NCBI RefSeq assembly: GCF_019704555.1
Contig: NZ_AP024745.1
Coordinates: forward strand, 8,378,501-8,442,500
DNA: 64,000 nt
Reading direction: 5' to 3'
Origin: Actinoplanes sp. L3-i22
Lineage (GTDB): Bacteria > Actinomycetota > Actinomycetes > Mycobacteriales > Micromonosporaceae
The position numbers and the translations under genes are program-made. The notes below the pieces were generated by a model, which was not told the origin of the DNA, ran no database searches, and saw only the letters and a program-made list of their open reading frames with translations. This document shows positions 26,706 through 36,790 of the stretch, in pieces (the first letter of the stretch is position 1; every line of letters begins with the position of its first letter).

Positions 26706-28670
26706 ATGACCGGTCGCTTCCCCATCGAAGACGTGACACCGGCTGTGTCCGGTGGCCGCTACCCCGCCAAGGCGGTGGTCGGTGAACTCGTACCGGTTTC
26801 CGCGGTGTCCTATCGCGAAGGTCATCACGCACTGGGTGTGAACGTGGTATGGCGTGGCCCCGACGGGCTGACGCAGGCGTTCACGCGGATGACCCCCGGC
26901 GCGCCGGGCCTCGACCAGTGGCACGCGACGATCCGCCCGGACGAGGTGGGCCGGTGGACGTTCACGGTGGAGGCGTTCGACGATCCGTACCGGACGTGGC
27001 GCGACGCCGTGGTGAAGAAGATCGGCGCCGGCCAGGGCGCCGAGGACCTGGCGAACGACCTCGCCGAGGGCGCCGACGTGCTGGAGCTGGCGGTCAAGAT
27101 CGTGCCGGCCGACCAGGAGGAGCGGGTCCGCGACGCGGCCGCGGCGCTGCGCGATCAGCAGCGGTCGCTGTTCTCCCGGGTCACCCCGGCGCTGGACCTG
27201 GAGGAGCTGCTCTGGCACAACCCGGTGCGGCAGCTGGTCACCACCACCCGCTCGTTCGCCGTCTGGGTCGATCGCGAGCGCGCCCTCTACTCGGCGTGGT
27301 ACGAGTTCTTCCCCCGCTCCGAGGGCGCCGAGATCGGGCCGGACGCCACGCCGATCAGGCACGGCAACTTCCGGACCGCCGCGGAGCGCCTGCCGGCCGT
27401 CGCCGAGATGGGCTTCAACGTCGTCTACCTGCCGCCGATCCACCCGATCGGCAAGATCAACCGTAAGGGCCGCAACAACACCCTGGTGGCCCGTCCCGAG
27501 GACGTCGGCTCGCCCTGGGCGATCGGCTCGGACGAGGGCGGCCACGACGCGATCCACCCGCAGCTCGGCACGCTGGAGGACTTCGTGTTCTTCCGCGAGC
27601 GGGCCGAGGAGCTGGGCATGGAGGTGGCGCTCGACCTCGCGCTGCAGGCCGCGCCGGACCACCCGTGGGTCACCGAGCACCCGGAGTTCTTCACCACGAA
27701 GGCCGACGGCACCATCGCGTACGCCGAGAACCCGCCCAAGAAGTACCAGGACATCTACCCGATCAACTGGGACAACGACTACCGCACGCTGCGCGACGAG
27801 GTCTACCGCGTGGTGATGCACTGGGTGAACAACGGCGTGCGGATCTTCCGCGTCGACAACCCGCACACCAAGGCGGTCAACTTCTGGCAGTGGCTGATCC
27901 CCAAGGTCAAGGAGTCGCACCCGGACGTGCTGTTCCTGGCCGAGGCGTTCACCCGGCCGGCCATGATGAACGGGCTCGGCAAGATCGGCTTCACCCAGTC
28001 GTACACGTACTTCACCTGGCGCACCAGCGCCGCCGAGATGCGCGAGTACATGGAGCAGCTGCTCACCTCGCTGGACTGGATGCGGCCGAACTTCTGGCCC
28101 AACACGCCGGACATCCTGCACGAGTCGCTGCAGCACGGCGGCCCGGCGATGTTCAAGATCCGCGCGGTGCTGGCCTCGATGCTCACCCCGTCCTGGGGGA
28201 TGTACTCCGGTTACGAGCTGTTCGAGCACGTGCCCCGGCCGGGCTCGGAGGAGTACCTCGACAACGAGAAGTTCGAGCTCAAGCCCCGGGACTACGCGGC
28301 CGCCGAGCGGGCCGGGCGCTCGCTCGCGCCGTACCTGACCAAGCTGAACCGGACCCGCGAGCGGAATCCTGCCCTGCACTGGCTCCGTAACCTGCGATTC
28401 CACGAGATCGACAACGGCGCGCTGCTGTGCTTCTCCAAGCGCGACGCCGAGACCGGCAACACCGTGCTGGTCATCGTCTCCTTCGACGCCACGAATGTGC
28501 AGTGGGGCAACACCACACTCGACATGCCCGCCCTCGGGCTCGACTGGCACGACCGCTTCACCGTGGTCGACCAGATCTCCGGGGCGACGTACGAGTGGGG
28601 GCAGTACAACGCGGTCCGGATCGACCCCTATGTCGAGCCGGCGCACATCTTCATCGTGCAGGCGGGGTAG
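26706..28670 (+). CDS. glgE: alpha-1,4-glucan:maltose-1-phosphate maltosyltransferase
   Basis: A 654-aa GH13_3 enzyme that extends alpha-1,4-glucan with maltose from maltose-1-phosphate. The N-terminal domain (to about 110) is beta-rich; a helical insert follows, then the TIM barrel. Nucleophile D384 (FRVDNPHTK) and acid/base E413 ([10 protein letters not shown]) are 29 residues apart, as in Streptomyces GlgE (D394/E423). The phosphate-site context [15 protein letters not shown] is present. ATG at 26706 has GGTGGAG upstream. It is first of a four-gene operon glgE-treS-mak-glgB, giving the whole trehalose-to-glucan route. Confidence 0.95.
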   Translation: MTGRFPIEDVTPAVSGGRYPAKAVVGELVPVSAVSYREGHHALGVNVVWRGPDGLTQAFTRMTPGAPGLDQWHATIRPDEVGRWTFTVEAFDDPYRTWRDAVVKKIGAGQGAEDLANDLAEGADVLELAVKIVPADQEERVRDAAAALRDQQRSLFSRVTPALDLEELLWHNPVRQLVTTTRSFAVWVDRERALYSAWYEFFPRSEGAEIGPDATPIRHGNFRTAAERLPAVAEMGFNVVYLPPIHPIGKINRKGRNNTLVARPEDVGSPWAIGSDEGGHDAIHPQLGTLEDFVFFRERAEELGMEVALDLALQAAPDHPWVTEHPEFFTTKADGTIAYAENPPKKYQDIYPINWDNDYRTLRDEVYRVVMHWVNNGVRIFRVDNPHTKAVNFWQWLIPKVKESHPDVLFLAEAFTRPAMMNGLGKIGFTQSYTYFTWRTSAAEMREYMEQLLTSLDWMRPNFWPNTPDILHESLQHGGPAMFKIRAVLASMLTPSWGMYSGYELFEHVPRPGSEEYLDNEKFELKPRDYAAAERAGRSLAPYLTKLNRTRERNPALHWLRNLRFHEIDNGALLCFSKRDAETGNTVLVIVSFDATNVQWGNTTLDMPALGLDWHDRFTVVDQISGATYEWGQYNAVRIDPYVEPAHIFIVQAG

Positions 28671-28681
28671 GGGGAACAACT

Positions 28682-30439
28682 GTGGAGCTGACTGGCGAGC
28701 ACGACCCGGCTGAGGGAAGTCACACCGAGGACGGGGTGGTCGAACACCCGGACTCGTCCGACTTCGGTCATGCCCGGGCGCTCCCGGCCGACCGGACCTG
28801 GTTCCAGCGTGCGGTCTTCTACGAGGTGCTGGTCCGGGCGTTCTACGACTCCGGGTCGGACGGCGGCGGCGACCTGCGCGGCCTGATCGAGCGGCTGGAC
28901 TACCTGCAGTGGCTGGGCGTGGACTGCCTCTGGCTGCCGCCGTTCTACGACTCGCCGCTGCGCGACGGTGGCTATGACATCCGGGACTTCTACAAGGTGC
29001 TGCCGGAGTTCGGCACGGTCGAGGACTTCGTGGCCCTGCTGGACGCGGCGCACAAGCGCGGCATCCGGGTGATCACCGACCTGGTCATGAACCACACGTC
29101 GGACTCGCACCCGTGGTTCCAGGCGTCCCGGCACGAGCCGGACGGGCCGTACGGCGACTTCTACGTCTGGAACGACACCAGCGAGAAGTACCAGGACGCG
29201 CGGATCATCTTCGTCGACACCGAGGAGTCGAACTGGACGTTCGACCCGGTGCGACGGCAGTTCTACTGGCACCGGTTCTTCTCCCACCAGCCCGACCTCA
29301 ACTACGAGAACCCGGCCGTCCAGGAGGCCATGCTCGACGTGCTCCGGTTCTGGCTGGACCTGGGCATCGACGGCTTCCGGCTGGACGCGGTCCCCTACCT
29401 CTTCGAGGAGGAGGGCACCAACTGCGAGAACCTGCCGCAGACCCACGCGTTCCTGAAGCACTGCCGCAAGGTGATCGACGACGAGTTCCCCGGCCGGGTG
29501 CTGCTGGCCGAGGCGAACCAGTGGCCGGCCGACGTGGTGGAGTACTTCGGCGACGCGAAGTCCGGCGGCGACGAGTGCCACATGGCGTTCCACTTCCCGC
29601 TGATGCCGCGCATCTTCATGGCCGTACGCCGGGAATCCCGTTTTCCGATCTCGGAGATCCTGGCCCAGACGCCGGCCATCCCGGAGAACACCCAGTGGGG
29701 CATCTTCCTGCGGAACCATGACGAGCTCACGCTCGAGATGGTCACCGACGAAGAGCGCGACTACATGTACTCGGAGTACGCCAAGGACCCGCGGATGAAG
29801 GCCAACGTCGGCATCCGCCGCCGGCTGGCCCCGCTGCTGGAGAACGACCGGAACCAGATCGAGCTGTTCACCGCGCTGCTGCTGTCGCTGCCCGGTTCGC
29901 CGGTGCTCTACTACGGCGACGAGATCGGGATGGGCGACAACATCTGGCTCGGCGACCGGGACGGCGTGCGCACCCCGATGCAGTGGACGCCGGACCGCAA
30001 CGCCGGCTTCTCCACCGCCACACCGGGCCGGCTCTACCTGCCGGTCAACCAGGACCCGGTGTACGGCTACCAGGCGGTCAACGTGGAGGCCCAGCGGGAC
30101 AGCGCGACGTCGCTGCTGAACTGGACCCGGACGATGCTCGCGGTACGCCGGCGACACGAGGCGTTCGCCGTCGGCACGTTCCGTGAGCTGGGCGGCAGCA
30201 ACCCCTCGGTGCTGGCCTACCTGCGGGAGTACGGCGACGACGTGGTCCTCTGCGTCAACAACCTGTCCCGTTTCCCGCAGCCGATCGAGCTCAACCTGCA
30301 GCACTGGAACGGGTACACGCCGGTGGAGCTGACCGGTCACGTCAACTTCCCCCGCGTCGGACAGTTGCCGTACCTTCTGACCCTTCCGGGACACGGCTTC
30401 TACTGGTTCCAGTTGTGCGGGTCTGAGGAGAAGCAATGA
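28682..30439 (+). CDS. treS: trehalose synthase (maltose alpha-D-glucosyltransferase)
   Basis: A 585-aa GH13_16 enzyme interconverting trehalose and maltose. Blocks seen: [49 protein letters not shown] with nucleophile D235, [10 protein letters not shown] with acid/base E277, and [13 protein letters not shown]. It is monofunctional, with no fused maltokinase domain. The GTG start lies 11 nt after the glgE stop; about 40 acidic residues precede the catalytic domain ([18 protein letters not shown]). The stop overlaps the maltokinase start (ATGA). Confidence 0.95.
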   Translation: MELTGEHDPAEGSHTEDGVVEHPDSSDFGHARALPADRTWFQRAVFYEVLVRAFYDSGSDGGGDLRGLIERLDYLQWLGVDCLWLPPFYDSPLRDGGYDIRDFYKVLPEFGTVEDFVALLDAAHKRGIRVITDLVMNHTSDSHPWFQASRHEPDGPYGDFYVWNDTSEKYQDARIIFVDTEESNWTFDPVRRQFYWHRFFSHQPDLNYENPAVQEAMLDVLRFWLDLGIDGFRLDAVPYLFEEEGTNCENLPQTHAFLKHCRKVIDDEFPGRVLLAEANQWPADVVEYFGDAKSGGDECHMAFHFPLMPRIFMAVRRESRFPISEILAQTPAIPENTQWGIFLRNHDELTLEMVTDEERDYMYSEYAKDPRMKANVGIRRRLAPLLENDRNQIELFTALLLSLPGSPVLYYGDEIGMGDNIWLGDRDGVRTPMQWTPDRNAGFSTATPGRLYLPVNQDPVYGYQAVNVEAQRDSATSLLNWTRTMLAVRRRHEAFAVGTFRELGGSNPSVLAYLREYGDDVVLCVNNLSRFPQPIELNLQHWNGYTPVELTGHVNFPRVGQLPYLLTLPGHGFYWFQLCGSEEKQ

Positions 30440-31749
30440 CGCTGCCTTATGCCGAGTGGTTACCGAAACAACGCTGGTACGCCGGGCGCAGCCGGGTGCT
30501 CGCGGACGTCAAACAGGCGTCCGCCACCCCGCTCGGCGACGATCTCGAGCTGGTGCTGATCGACGTCTCGTACACCGACGGCAGCTCGGAGCGCTACCAG
30601 GTGGTGGTCGCCTGGGGTTCGCTGCCGATCCCGGAGTACAGCGCGGTCGCCACGATCGGCGCCGACGACGAGGGCCGGACCGGCTACGACGCGCTCTACG
30701 ACGCCGAGGCCGCCCGGTTCCTGCTGGGTCTGATCGACCGGTCCGAACCGGTCGGCGACCTGACCTTCGAGAAGGAGCCGGACGTCGAGCTGCCGCTGGA
30801 GAGCTGGCCGCGGGTGTTCGACGCCGAGCAGAGCAACACCAGCGTGATCTTCGAGCAGGACGCGATCCTCAAGCTGTTCCGCCGGGTCACCTGCGGGATC
30901 AACCCGGACATCGAGCTGAACCGGGTGCTCGGCCGGGCCGGCAACCCGCACGTGGCCCGGTTGCTCGGCTCGTTCGAGGCGTCCGACAACGGCGGCCAGT
31001 GCGCGCTCGGCATGGTCACCGCGTACGCGGCGAACTCGGCCGAGGGCTGGGCGATGGCCACCGCGTCGGCCCGCGACCTGTTCGCCGACGCCGAGTTCCG
31101 CGCCGACCAGGCCGGCGGTGACTTCCAGGGCGAGTCCTACCGGCTCGGCGAGGCGGTCGCCTCGGTGCACCTGACCCTGGCCGAGGAGCTCGGCGCCGGC
31201 CCGGCGCCGTTCCCGCTCGACGCGGTGCTGGCCCGGCTGCGGACGGCCGCCGACGCGGTGCCCGAGCTGCAGCAGTACGTGCCGGCCATCACCGAGCAGT
31301 TCACCGCCCGGACCGGCGAGCAGGTGATCGTCCAGCGGGTGCACGGCGACCTGCACCTCGGGCAGGTGCTACGCACCCCGGAGGCCTGGCTGCTGATCGA
31401 CTTCGAGGGCGAGCCGGGCCAGCCCCTGGACGAGCGGCGACTGCCCGACTCGCCGCTGCGGGACGTCGCCGGCGTGCTGCGCTCCTACGAGTACGCGGCG
31501 TACCAGTTGCTCGTCGACCAGGACGACGACGAGCACCTGGCGGCCCGGGCCCGCGAGTGGGTGGACCGCAACCGGGCGGCGTTCTGCGACGGGTACGCGC
31601 ACGCCTCCGGCGTGGACCCGCGCGATCAGGGTGCGCTGCTGGCGGCGTACGAACTGGACAAGGCGGTCTACGAGGCCGCCTACGAAGCCCGACACCGCCC
31701 CGGCTGGCTGCGGATCCCCCTCCGCTCCATCGCCCGGCTGGTCGGCTGA
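30436..31749 (+). CDS. mak: maltokinase (Pep2), makes maltose-1-phosphate
   Basis: A 437-aa aminoglycoside-phosphotransferase-fold kinase phosphorylating maltose with ATP to feed GlgE. It opens with the typical [18 protein letters not shown] cap domain. The catalytic loop is [12 protein letters not shown] (catalytic Asp) and the metal-binding motif is [12 protein letters not shown]. It ends with the family's long helical C-terminus. It overlaps treS by 4 nt and is followed 6 nt later by glgB, so all four products should be made together; TreS and Pep2 form a complex in mycobacteria. Confidence 0.94.
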   Translation: MTLPYAEWLPKQRWYAGRSRVLADVKQASATPLGDDLELVLIDVSYTDGSSERYQVVVAWGSLPIPEYSAVATIGADDEGRTGYDALYDAEAARFLLGLIDRSEPVGDLTFEKEPDVELPLESWPRVFDAEQSNTSVIFEQDAILKLFRRVTCGINPDIELNRVLGRAGNPHVARLLGSFEASDNGGQCALGMVTAYAANSAEGWAMATASARDLFADAEFRADQAGGDFQGESYRLGEAVASVHLTLAEELGAGPAPFPLDAVLARLRTAADAVPELQQYVPAITEQFTARTGEQVIVQRVHGDLHLGQVLRTPEAWLLIDFEGEPGQPLDERRLPDSPLRDVAGVLRSYEYAAYQLLVDQDDDEHLAARAREWVDRNRAAFCDGYAHASGVDPRDQGALLAAYELDKAVYEAAYEARHRPGWLRIPLRSIARLVG

Positions 31750-31755
31750 CCCCCT

Positions 31756-33924
31756 ATGTCAGAGGAAGCGAAGATGATCGGGCACACCACCTCCCGCCTG
31801 GCCGCCGACGAGCGCGCCATGAACGCCGTGATCGCCGGCGACACGCACGATCCGCACGCCGTCCTCGGGGCGCACCCCGGCGGGGGCCACACCGTCATCC
31901 GGACCCTGCGCAAGGGCGCGAAGGCCGTCACCGTCCTGCACGAGGACGAGCGGTACGAGACGACCCTGGTCCACCCGGACGGGATCTTCGCGGCCGAACT
32001 GCCCGGGCTGGTCCTGGACTACCGCCTCGACGTGGACGGGACGCAGGTCGACGACCCGTACCGGCATCTGCCCTCCCTGGGCGAGCTGGACCTGCACCTG
32101 ATCGGCGAGGGCCGGCACGAGAAACTGTGGAAGGTGCTGGGCGCGCAGCCGCGCGGCGCCGGCGTGGCGTTCGCGGTGTGGGCGCCGAGCGCCCGCGGCG
32201 TGCAGGTGGTCGGCGACTTCACCGGCTGGGGGCCGTTCGACGGGTGGCCGATGCGGTCGCTCGGCTCCAGCGGGGTGTGGGAGATCTACGTCCCGGCCGC
32301 GCACGTCGGCTCCAAGTACAAGTTCAAGATCCTGGGCCGGGACGGGCAGTGGCGCGAGCACGCCGACCCGCTCGCCCAGCACACCGAGATCCCGCCGGCC
32401 ACCGCCTCGGTGGTCTTCGAGTCGTCCTACGAGTGGCACGACGAGCAGTGGCTGCGCGAGCGGGCCGGCAAGGCCTGGCACCAGGAGCCGACCAGCTGCT
32501 ACGAGGTGCACCTGGGCTCGTGGCGGCCCGGCCTCTCCTACGTCGAGCTGGCCACCCAGCTGGTCGACTACGTGGTCGAGACCGGCTTCACGCACGTCGA
32601 GCTGATGCCGGTGATGGAGCACCCGTTCGGTGGCTCGTGGGGCTACCAGGTCACCGGGTACTTCGCGCCGACCTCCCGGTTCGGGAACCCCGACGAGTTC
32701 CGCTACCTGGTCGACAAGCTGCACCAGGCCGGGATCGGCGTGATCCTGGACTGGGTGCCGGCCCACTTCCCGAAGGACGAGTGGGCCCTGGCCCGCTTCG
32801 ACGGCACCCCGCTCTACGAGCACGGCGACTGGCGGCGCGGCGAGCACCCCGACTGGGGCACCTACGTGTTCGACTTCGGCCGCAAGGAGGTCCGCAACTT
32901 CCTGGTCGCCAACGCGCTCTACTGGTGCGAGGAGTTCCACGCGGACGGCCTGCGCGTCGACGCCGTCGCGTCGATGCTCTACCTGGACTACTCCCGCAAG
33001 GACGGGGAGTGGACCCCGAACCAGTACGGCGGCCGGGAGAACCTCGACGCGATCAGCTTCCTGCAGGAGATGAACGCGACCGTCTACAAGAACCACCCCG
33101 GCGTCGTCACCATCGCCGAGGAGTCCACCGCGTGGCCGGGCGTCACCCGCCCGACCCACCTCGGCGGCCTGGGCTTCGGCTTCAAGTGGAACATGGGCTG
33201 GATGAACGACACCCTCTCCTACATGGAGAAGGAGCCGATCTACCGGCAGTGGCACCACCACCAGATGACCTTCGCCACCGTGTACGCGTGGAGCGAGAAC
33301 TACATCCTGCCGATCAGCCACGACGAGGTGGTGCACGGCAAGGGCTCGCTGACCGGCAAGATGCCCGGCGACCTGTGGCAGAAGCTGGCCAACACCCGGG
33401 CGCTGCTCGGCTTCATGTGGGCGTTCACCGGCAAGCAGCTGCTGTTCATGGGCGCCGAGATGGGCGACCTGCGGGAGTGGAGCGAGGAGCGCGGGCTGGA
33501 CTGGGCGCTGCTCGACGACCCGCAGTTCGGCGGGATCAAGGGCCTGGTCGCCGACCTGAACCGGGTCTACAAGGAGACGCCGGCGATCTGGACGCAGGAC
33601 ACCTCCCCGTCCGGCTTCCGCTGGATCACCAGCGACGACTCGCAGCACAACACGTTCTCGTTCGTCCGGTTCGCGCCGAACGGCGACCCGATGGCGTGCA
33701 TCGTCAACTTCGCCGCGGTCCCGCACGAGAACTACCGGATCGGCCTGCCCCGCGGCGGCCGCTGGCTGGAGGCGGTCAACACCGACAGCGAGCTCTACGG
33801 CGGCTCGGGGGTCGGCAACCTGGGCGCGGTCCAGTCCGACGACATCCCGTGGCACGGCTTCGACCACTCGGCCGCCCTGCGCGTGCCGCCGCTCGGCGCG
33901 CTCTGGCTCAAGCTCGAGAAGTGA
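31756..33924 (+). CDS. glgB: 1,4-alpha-glucan branching enzyme
   Basis: A 722-aa GH13_9 enzyme that introduces alpha-1,6 branches. Domains: N1 and CBM48 ([28 protein letters not shown]), then the barrel with [19 protein letters not shown], nucleophile D402 ([17 protein letters not shown]), acid/base E455 ([12 protein letters not shown]) and [13 protein letters not shown], then the beta C-domain. The length is normal. It is last in the GlgE operon and branches the linear glucan produced by GlgE. A strong hairpin follows the stop. Confidence 0.95.
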   Translation: MSEEAKMIGHTTSRLAADERAMNAVIAGDTHDPHAVLGAHPGGGHTVIRTLRKGAKAVTVLHEDERYETTLVHPDGIFAAELPGLVLDYRLDVDGTQVDDPYRHLPSLGELDLHLIGEGRHEKLWKVLGAQPRGAGVAFAVWAPSARGVQVVGDFTGWGPFDGWPMRSLGSSGVWEIYVPAAHVGSKYKFKILGRDGQWREHADPLAQHTEIPPATASVVFESSYEWHDEQWLRERAGKAWHQEPTSCYEVHLGSWRPGLSYVELATQLVDYVVETGFTHVELMPVMEHPFGGSWGYQVTGYFAPTSRFGNPDEFRYLVDKLHQAGIGVILDWVPAHFPKDEWALARFDGTPLYEHGDWRRGEHPDWGTYVFDFGRKEVRNFLVANALYWCEEFHADGLRVDAVASMLYLDYSRKDGEWTPNQYGGRENLDAISFLQEMNATVYKNHPGVVTIAEESTAWPGVTRPTHLGGLGFGFKWNMGWMNDTLSYMEKEPIYRQWHHHQMTFATVYAWSENYILPISHDEVVHGKGSLTGKMPGDLWQKLANTRALLGFMWAFTGKQLLFMGAEMGDLREWSEERGLDWALLDDPQFGGIKGLVADLNRVYKETPAIWTQDTSPSGFRWITSDDSQHNTFSFVRFAPNGDPMACIVNFAAVPHENYRIGLPRGGRWLEAVNTDSELYGGSGVGNLGAVQSDDIPWHGFDHSAALRVPPLGALWLKLEK

Positions 33925-33934
33925 CCGTGTGATC

Positions 33935-33966
33935 GGCGGGGGACGGGCTCCGGCCCGTCCCCCGCC
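33935..33966 (+). terminator. hairpin terminator of the glgE-treS-mak-glgB operon
   Basis: A perfect 14-bp stem (13 bp core, arms 33935-33948 and 33953-33966, starting GGCGGGGGACGGG) with a TCCG tetraloop, 10 nt past the glgB stop. There is no T-tract. Confidence 0.75.
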
Positions 33967-34020
33967 GCCGTCCAGTGGCGGCGCGCCCGCCCCGACAGCC
34001 CGGCCGGCCGGGCAACCGCT

Positions 34021-34074
34021 GCCGGACGGGGAAGCGCTGCCGGGCGGGGAAGCGCTGCCGGGCGGGGAAGCGCT
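34021..34074. repeat. three tandem 18-bp units
   Basis: GCCGG(A/G)CGGGGAAGCGCT repeated three times head to tail in the spacer between glgB and a DUF4240 gene. Units 2 and 3 are identical; unit 1 differs at one base. It is 18 bp, so no frame is broken, but no gene crosses it. A probable slippage repeat. Confidence 0.8.
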
Positions 34075-34100
34075 CGCTCAGCGCGGAAAAGCCGGCGCGA

Positions 34101-34673
34101 CTAGCGGTGGCGGCCGGGCGGGAACAGCTCGCTCAGCCGCGGAAAGCGCCGCCGCATCTCCGCCGCGTCGTCGAAGTCCCACTCGGGATCCACCGGCCCG
34201 GGGTCGAACCGCAACGGCCGGCCCCGCTCCCGCAGCAGGTCCCGAAGCTCCTTCACCCCGGTCCGCTCGTGGTAGACCGGACTCGCGACGTAGGCCAGGC
34301 TCTCCCACTCCGGCCACTCGTCGTCGGTCCAGTGCCGCGTCGTGCGACCGCCCAGCCGCTGGATCGCCGGCAGCCCGGCCAGCGTGTCCGGATCGGCGGC
34401 GGCCGCCTCGAACGCGGCCCGGCCCTGCCCGACCAGCCAGGGCTGGAAATACCAGAACCCGTCGCCCGAGCAGAGCCCGCCACAGATCAGGTAGGCCGCG
34501 CCCCACATCAGGTTGGTGTCGACCCGGTCGCGCAGCTCCTGCAGGCGGACCTCGAAATCCTCGATGTCCGCCGGGTCGAGCCCGCGCAGCGCCCCGGCCA
34601 GCCGCCCGTCACGATCGCCGGGACCCTCGCGCCCGCTGTCCTCGATCAGCCGCCAGAACCCGTCCATGTCCAT
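34101..34673 (-). CDS. DUF4240 domain protein
   Basis: A 190-aa soluble protein opening MDMDGFWRLIEDSGRE, the characteristic start of DUF4240 proteins. It continues with LRGLDPADIEDFEVRLQELRDRVDTNLMWGAAYLICGGLCSGDGFWYFQPWLVGQG. The family is widespread in actinomycetes and has no known biochemical role; a DNA-associated (WGR-linked) context has been noted for some members. It sits 12 nt after the GNAT gene on the same strand and is probably co-transcribed with it. Confidence 0.75.
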   Translation of the reverse strand: MDMDGFWRLIEDSGREGPGDRDGRLAGALRGLDPADIEDFEVRLQELRDRVDTNLMWGAAYLICGGLCSGDGFWYFQPWLVGQGRAAFEAAAADPDTLAGLPAIQRLGGRTTRHWTDDEWPEWESLAYVASPVYHERTGVKELRDLLRERGRPLRFDPGPVDPEWDFDDAAEMRRRFPRLSELFPPGRHR

Positions 34674-34685
34674 GCGACGATCCCA

Positions 34686-35234
34686 TCACGCCGGTACGAC
34701 AGTTTCCCGGGCCAGCCACTCCGGGGCGAGAATCCCGAACAGCAGGTCGTCGGTCCACTCGCCCTTGATGAAGGTCTGCTGCCGCAGCAGCCCCTCCCGG
34801 GTGAACCCGAGCCGCGCCATCAGCGCCGCCGACGGCGTGTTCCGCGCGTCGCACTCGCCCATCACCCGGTGCAGCCCCTGCAGGCGGAACAACCGGTCCA
34901 GGACGGCGCTCACGGCCTCGGTCGCAAAACCCTTCCCCTGGTACGGCGTAGCCAGCGTGAACCCGATCTCGGCCTGCTTGTGGTTGTCGTGCAGCCGGAC
35001 GGCCACGTCCCCGATCAGCTCCCGGGACGCGGTCAGCTCGATCGCGTACTGGAACCAGCCGGGCTGGTCGGGCGAGCCGGCCGCGAAGTTCCGCACCGCG
35101 GTCTCGGCCTTCCCGATCGGGAACGGCGCGTCCCAGGACTGGTAGCGCGCCACCGCCGGATCCGACCGGTACGCCGCCAGCGGCACCGCGTCCGCCGCCC
35201 GGAACCTCCGCAGGACCAACCGTTCCGTCGCCAT
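34686..35234 (-). CDS. GNAT N-acetyltransferase, RimJ/RimL type
   Basis: A 182-aa acetyl-CoA-dependent acyltransferase of the ribosomal-protein-alanine acetyltransferase class. TERLVLRRFRAADAVPLAAYRSDP is the standard N-terminus. AEIGFTLATPYQGKGFATEAVSAVLD holds the Q/RxxGxG/A acetyl-CoA loop, followed by GECDARNTPSAALMARLGFTREG. The natural substrate is unknown (protein N-termini or small amines are possible). The ATG at 35234 has a GGCGGGTG ribosome site; a GTG 6 nt upstream is an alternative. Confidence 0.85.
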   Translation of the reverse strand: MATERLVLRRFRAADAVPLAAYRSDPAVARYQSWDAPFPIGKAETAVRNFAAGSPDQPGWFQYAIELTASRELIGDVAVRLHDNHKQAEIGFTLATPYQGKGFATEAVSAVLDRLFRLQGLHRVMGECDARNTPSAALMARLGFTREGLLRQQTFIKGEWTDDLLFGILAPEWLARETVVPA

Positions 35235-35276
35235 CAGCACCCGCCGAGCCTACCCAAGCCTCGGTAGGATCAAAGT

Positions 35277-35525
35277 ATGACCGTCAAACTCAGCATCAGC
35301 GTGCCCGACGACGTGGCCGCCTATCTGCAGAGCCGGGGCAACGCCTCCGCCGCGGTGACCGAGGCGGTCCGCCGCGTGCTGCCGGACGCCCGTCGGGCTC
35401 GCCAGCGCGCCGCGGCGCACGCGTTCGGCGAGTTCCTCCGCTCCCGCACGCCGGAGCAGGCCGACGCCGCCCGTGACCTGATCGAGAGCAGCAACGACAT
35501 CGCGCTGCGCGACGCCGAATGGTGA
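35277..35525 (+). CDS. antitoxin-like ribbon-helix-helix protein
   Basis: An 82-aa protein whose start KLSISVPDDVAAYLQSRGNASAAVTEAVRRVL matches ribbon-helix-helix (CopG/MazE-type) DNA-binding antitoxins: a short strand followed by two helices. The C-terminal half is a charged helix, probably the toxin-binding part. Its stop overlaps the start of a MazF-like gene by 7 nt, the usual antitoxin-first layout. It should repress its own promoter. Confidence 0.78.
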   Translation: MTVKLSISVPDDVAAYLQSRGNASAAVTEAVRRVLPDARRARQRAAAHAFGEFLRSRTPEQADAARDLIESSNDIALRDAEW

Positions 35526-35836
35526 ACCGCGGCCAGATCTGGACGCTGCTGCGCGGTGGCGCCCAGCACCGGGTGCTGGTGATCAGCAACGACGAGTACA
35601 ACGCGGTGGACGAACTCGCGATCTGGGCGCTCGCGGTGGTCCGGGACGTGCCGCACCCGAATCACCTGGCCGTCCGGCTGGAGCCCGGCGATCCGCTGGC
35701 GGGCGCCTTCGTCCGGATTCACAGCGTGGTCCAGATCCTCGACCGGACCGCGCTGCGCGACAACCACGGCTACGTCTCGCACCGGACCATGAACGCCGTC
35801 GAGCACGCCGTCCGCGAACTCCTCGACCTGCCGTGA
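35519..35836 (+). CDS. MazF/PemK-family endoribonuclease toxin
   Basis: A 105-aa protein with the PemK/MazF beta-barrel signatures NRGQIWTLLRGGAQHRVLVISNDEYNAV, HLAVRLEPGDPLAGAFVRIHSVVQIL and DRTALRDNHGYVSHRTMNAVEHAVRELL. MazF toxins cut mRNA or tRNA at short motifs. It overlaps its putative antitoxin by 7 nt. The first-block Arg-Gly and the central Ser in VLVISND sit as expected, so activity is plausible. Cleavage specificity cannot be predicted. Confidence 0.75.
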   Translation: MVNRGQIWTLLRGGAQHRVLVISNDEYNAVDELAIWALAVVRDVPHPNHLAVRLEPGDPLAGAFVRIHSVVQILDRTALRDNHGYVSHRTMNAVEHAVRELLDLP

Positions 35837-36556
35837 TCAGACCTCGACCACGTCCGCGATGATCACGGTGACGTTGTCCGGGGCGCCGTTCTCCAGCGTC
35901 CGGTTGATCAGCTCGGCCGCGCAGGTCCGCCGGTCCGGGTTGTCCCGCAGCGTCTGGGCGATCACCGCGTCCTCCACGTAGTCGGAGAGGCCGTCGCTGC
36001 ACAGCAGGTACCGGTCGGCGACCCGGGCCGGGATCATCCGGCCGGCCGGGCGGAACGGGCCGCCCTGCACGGCCTGGGTGACCAGCGCGCGCTGCGGGTG
36101 CCGGCGGGCGTCGTCCGGCGTCAGCACGCCCTGGTCGACCAGCGCCTGCACATACGTGTCGTCCCGGGTGAGCTGCTGGAACTCGCCGTCGCGGAGCAGG
36201 TAGCAGCGGGAGTCGCCGACGTTGAGGGCGGCCAGCCGGTCCCCGGAGAGCAGCAGCGCGGTCACCGTGGTGCCCATGCCGTCCCGGGCGTCGTCCTCGG
36301 CGACCGACTTCTCGATCTGCTTGTTCGCCACCTGGAGCGCCTCGATCAGATCCTGCAGCGGCTCCCCGGTGTCCGGTTTCTGGTCGACGCCGCCGAGCAC
36401 CTGCACCAGGATGTCGCTCGCCAGCTCACCGGCGGGCAAACCGCCCATGCCGTCCGCGACCACGAAGAGGCGATTTCCGACGAAAACCGAGTCTTCGTTG
36501 TTGGACCGGACCAGGCCCTGATCAGTGGCGGCGACCGCCCGGACAGCAAGCGTCAT
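35837..36556 (-). CDS. PP2C-family Ser/Thr phosphatase
   Basis: A 239-aa soluble phosphatase of the PstP/Stp type. Metal- and phosphate-binding motifs are complete: [62 protein letters not shown] and [13 protein letters not shown]. It reverses Ser/Thr kinase signalling. Unlike mycobacterial PstP it has no membrane segment. It is convergent with the toxin gene, the two ending within 1 nt. A kinase lies 2.8 kb away beyond tex. Confidence 0.92.
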   Translation of the reverse strand: MTLAVRAVAATDQGLVRSNNEDSVFVGNRLFVVADGMGGLPAGELASDILVQVLGGVDQKPDTGEPLQDLIEALQVANKQIEKSVAEDDARDGMGTTVTALLLSGDRLAALNVGDSRCYLLRDGEFQQLTRDDTYVQALVDQGVLTPDDARRHPQRALVTQAVQGGPFRPAGRMIPARVADRYLLCSDGLSDYVEDAVIAQTLRDNPDRRTCAAELINRTLENGAPDNVTVIIADVVEV

Positions 36557-36790
36557 GCAGCAACAATGCCAAAGCCCCGAAGGGTTGTCTCTAGTAAACG
36601 TCCCACTCCACGCCGGCCGCGTCCGCCCGGAACGCGTTTCCGCAGGTCGCGACGGGGCACCCGGTCGGGCGGTTCACTCGGGAGCCAGACATCGGCTGGG
36701 CGCGTCGCGGGCGCCCTACGGGTGATCATCTACCGCCGGGTGTGCGGGGCGGCGCGACAAGCCGCCGCGGGCTCGGTAACAATCGTCGTC

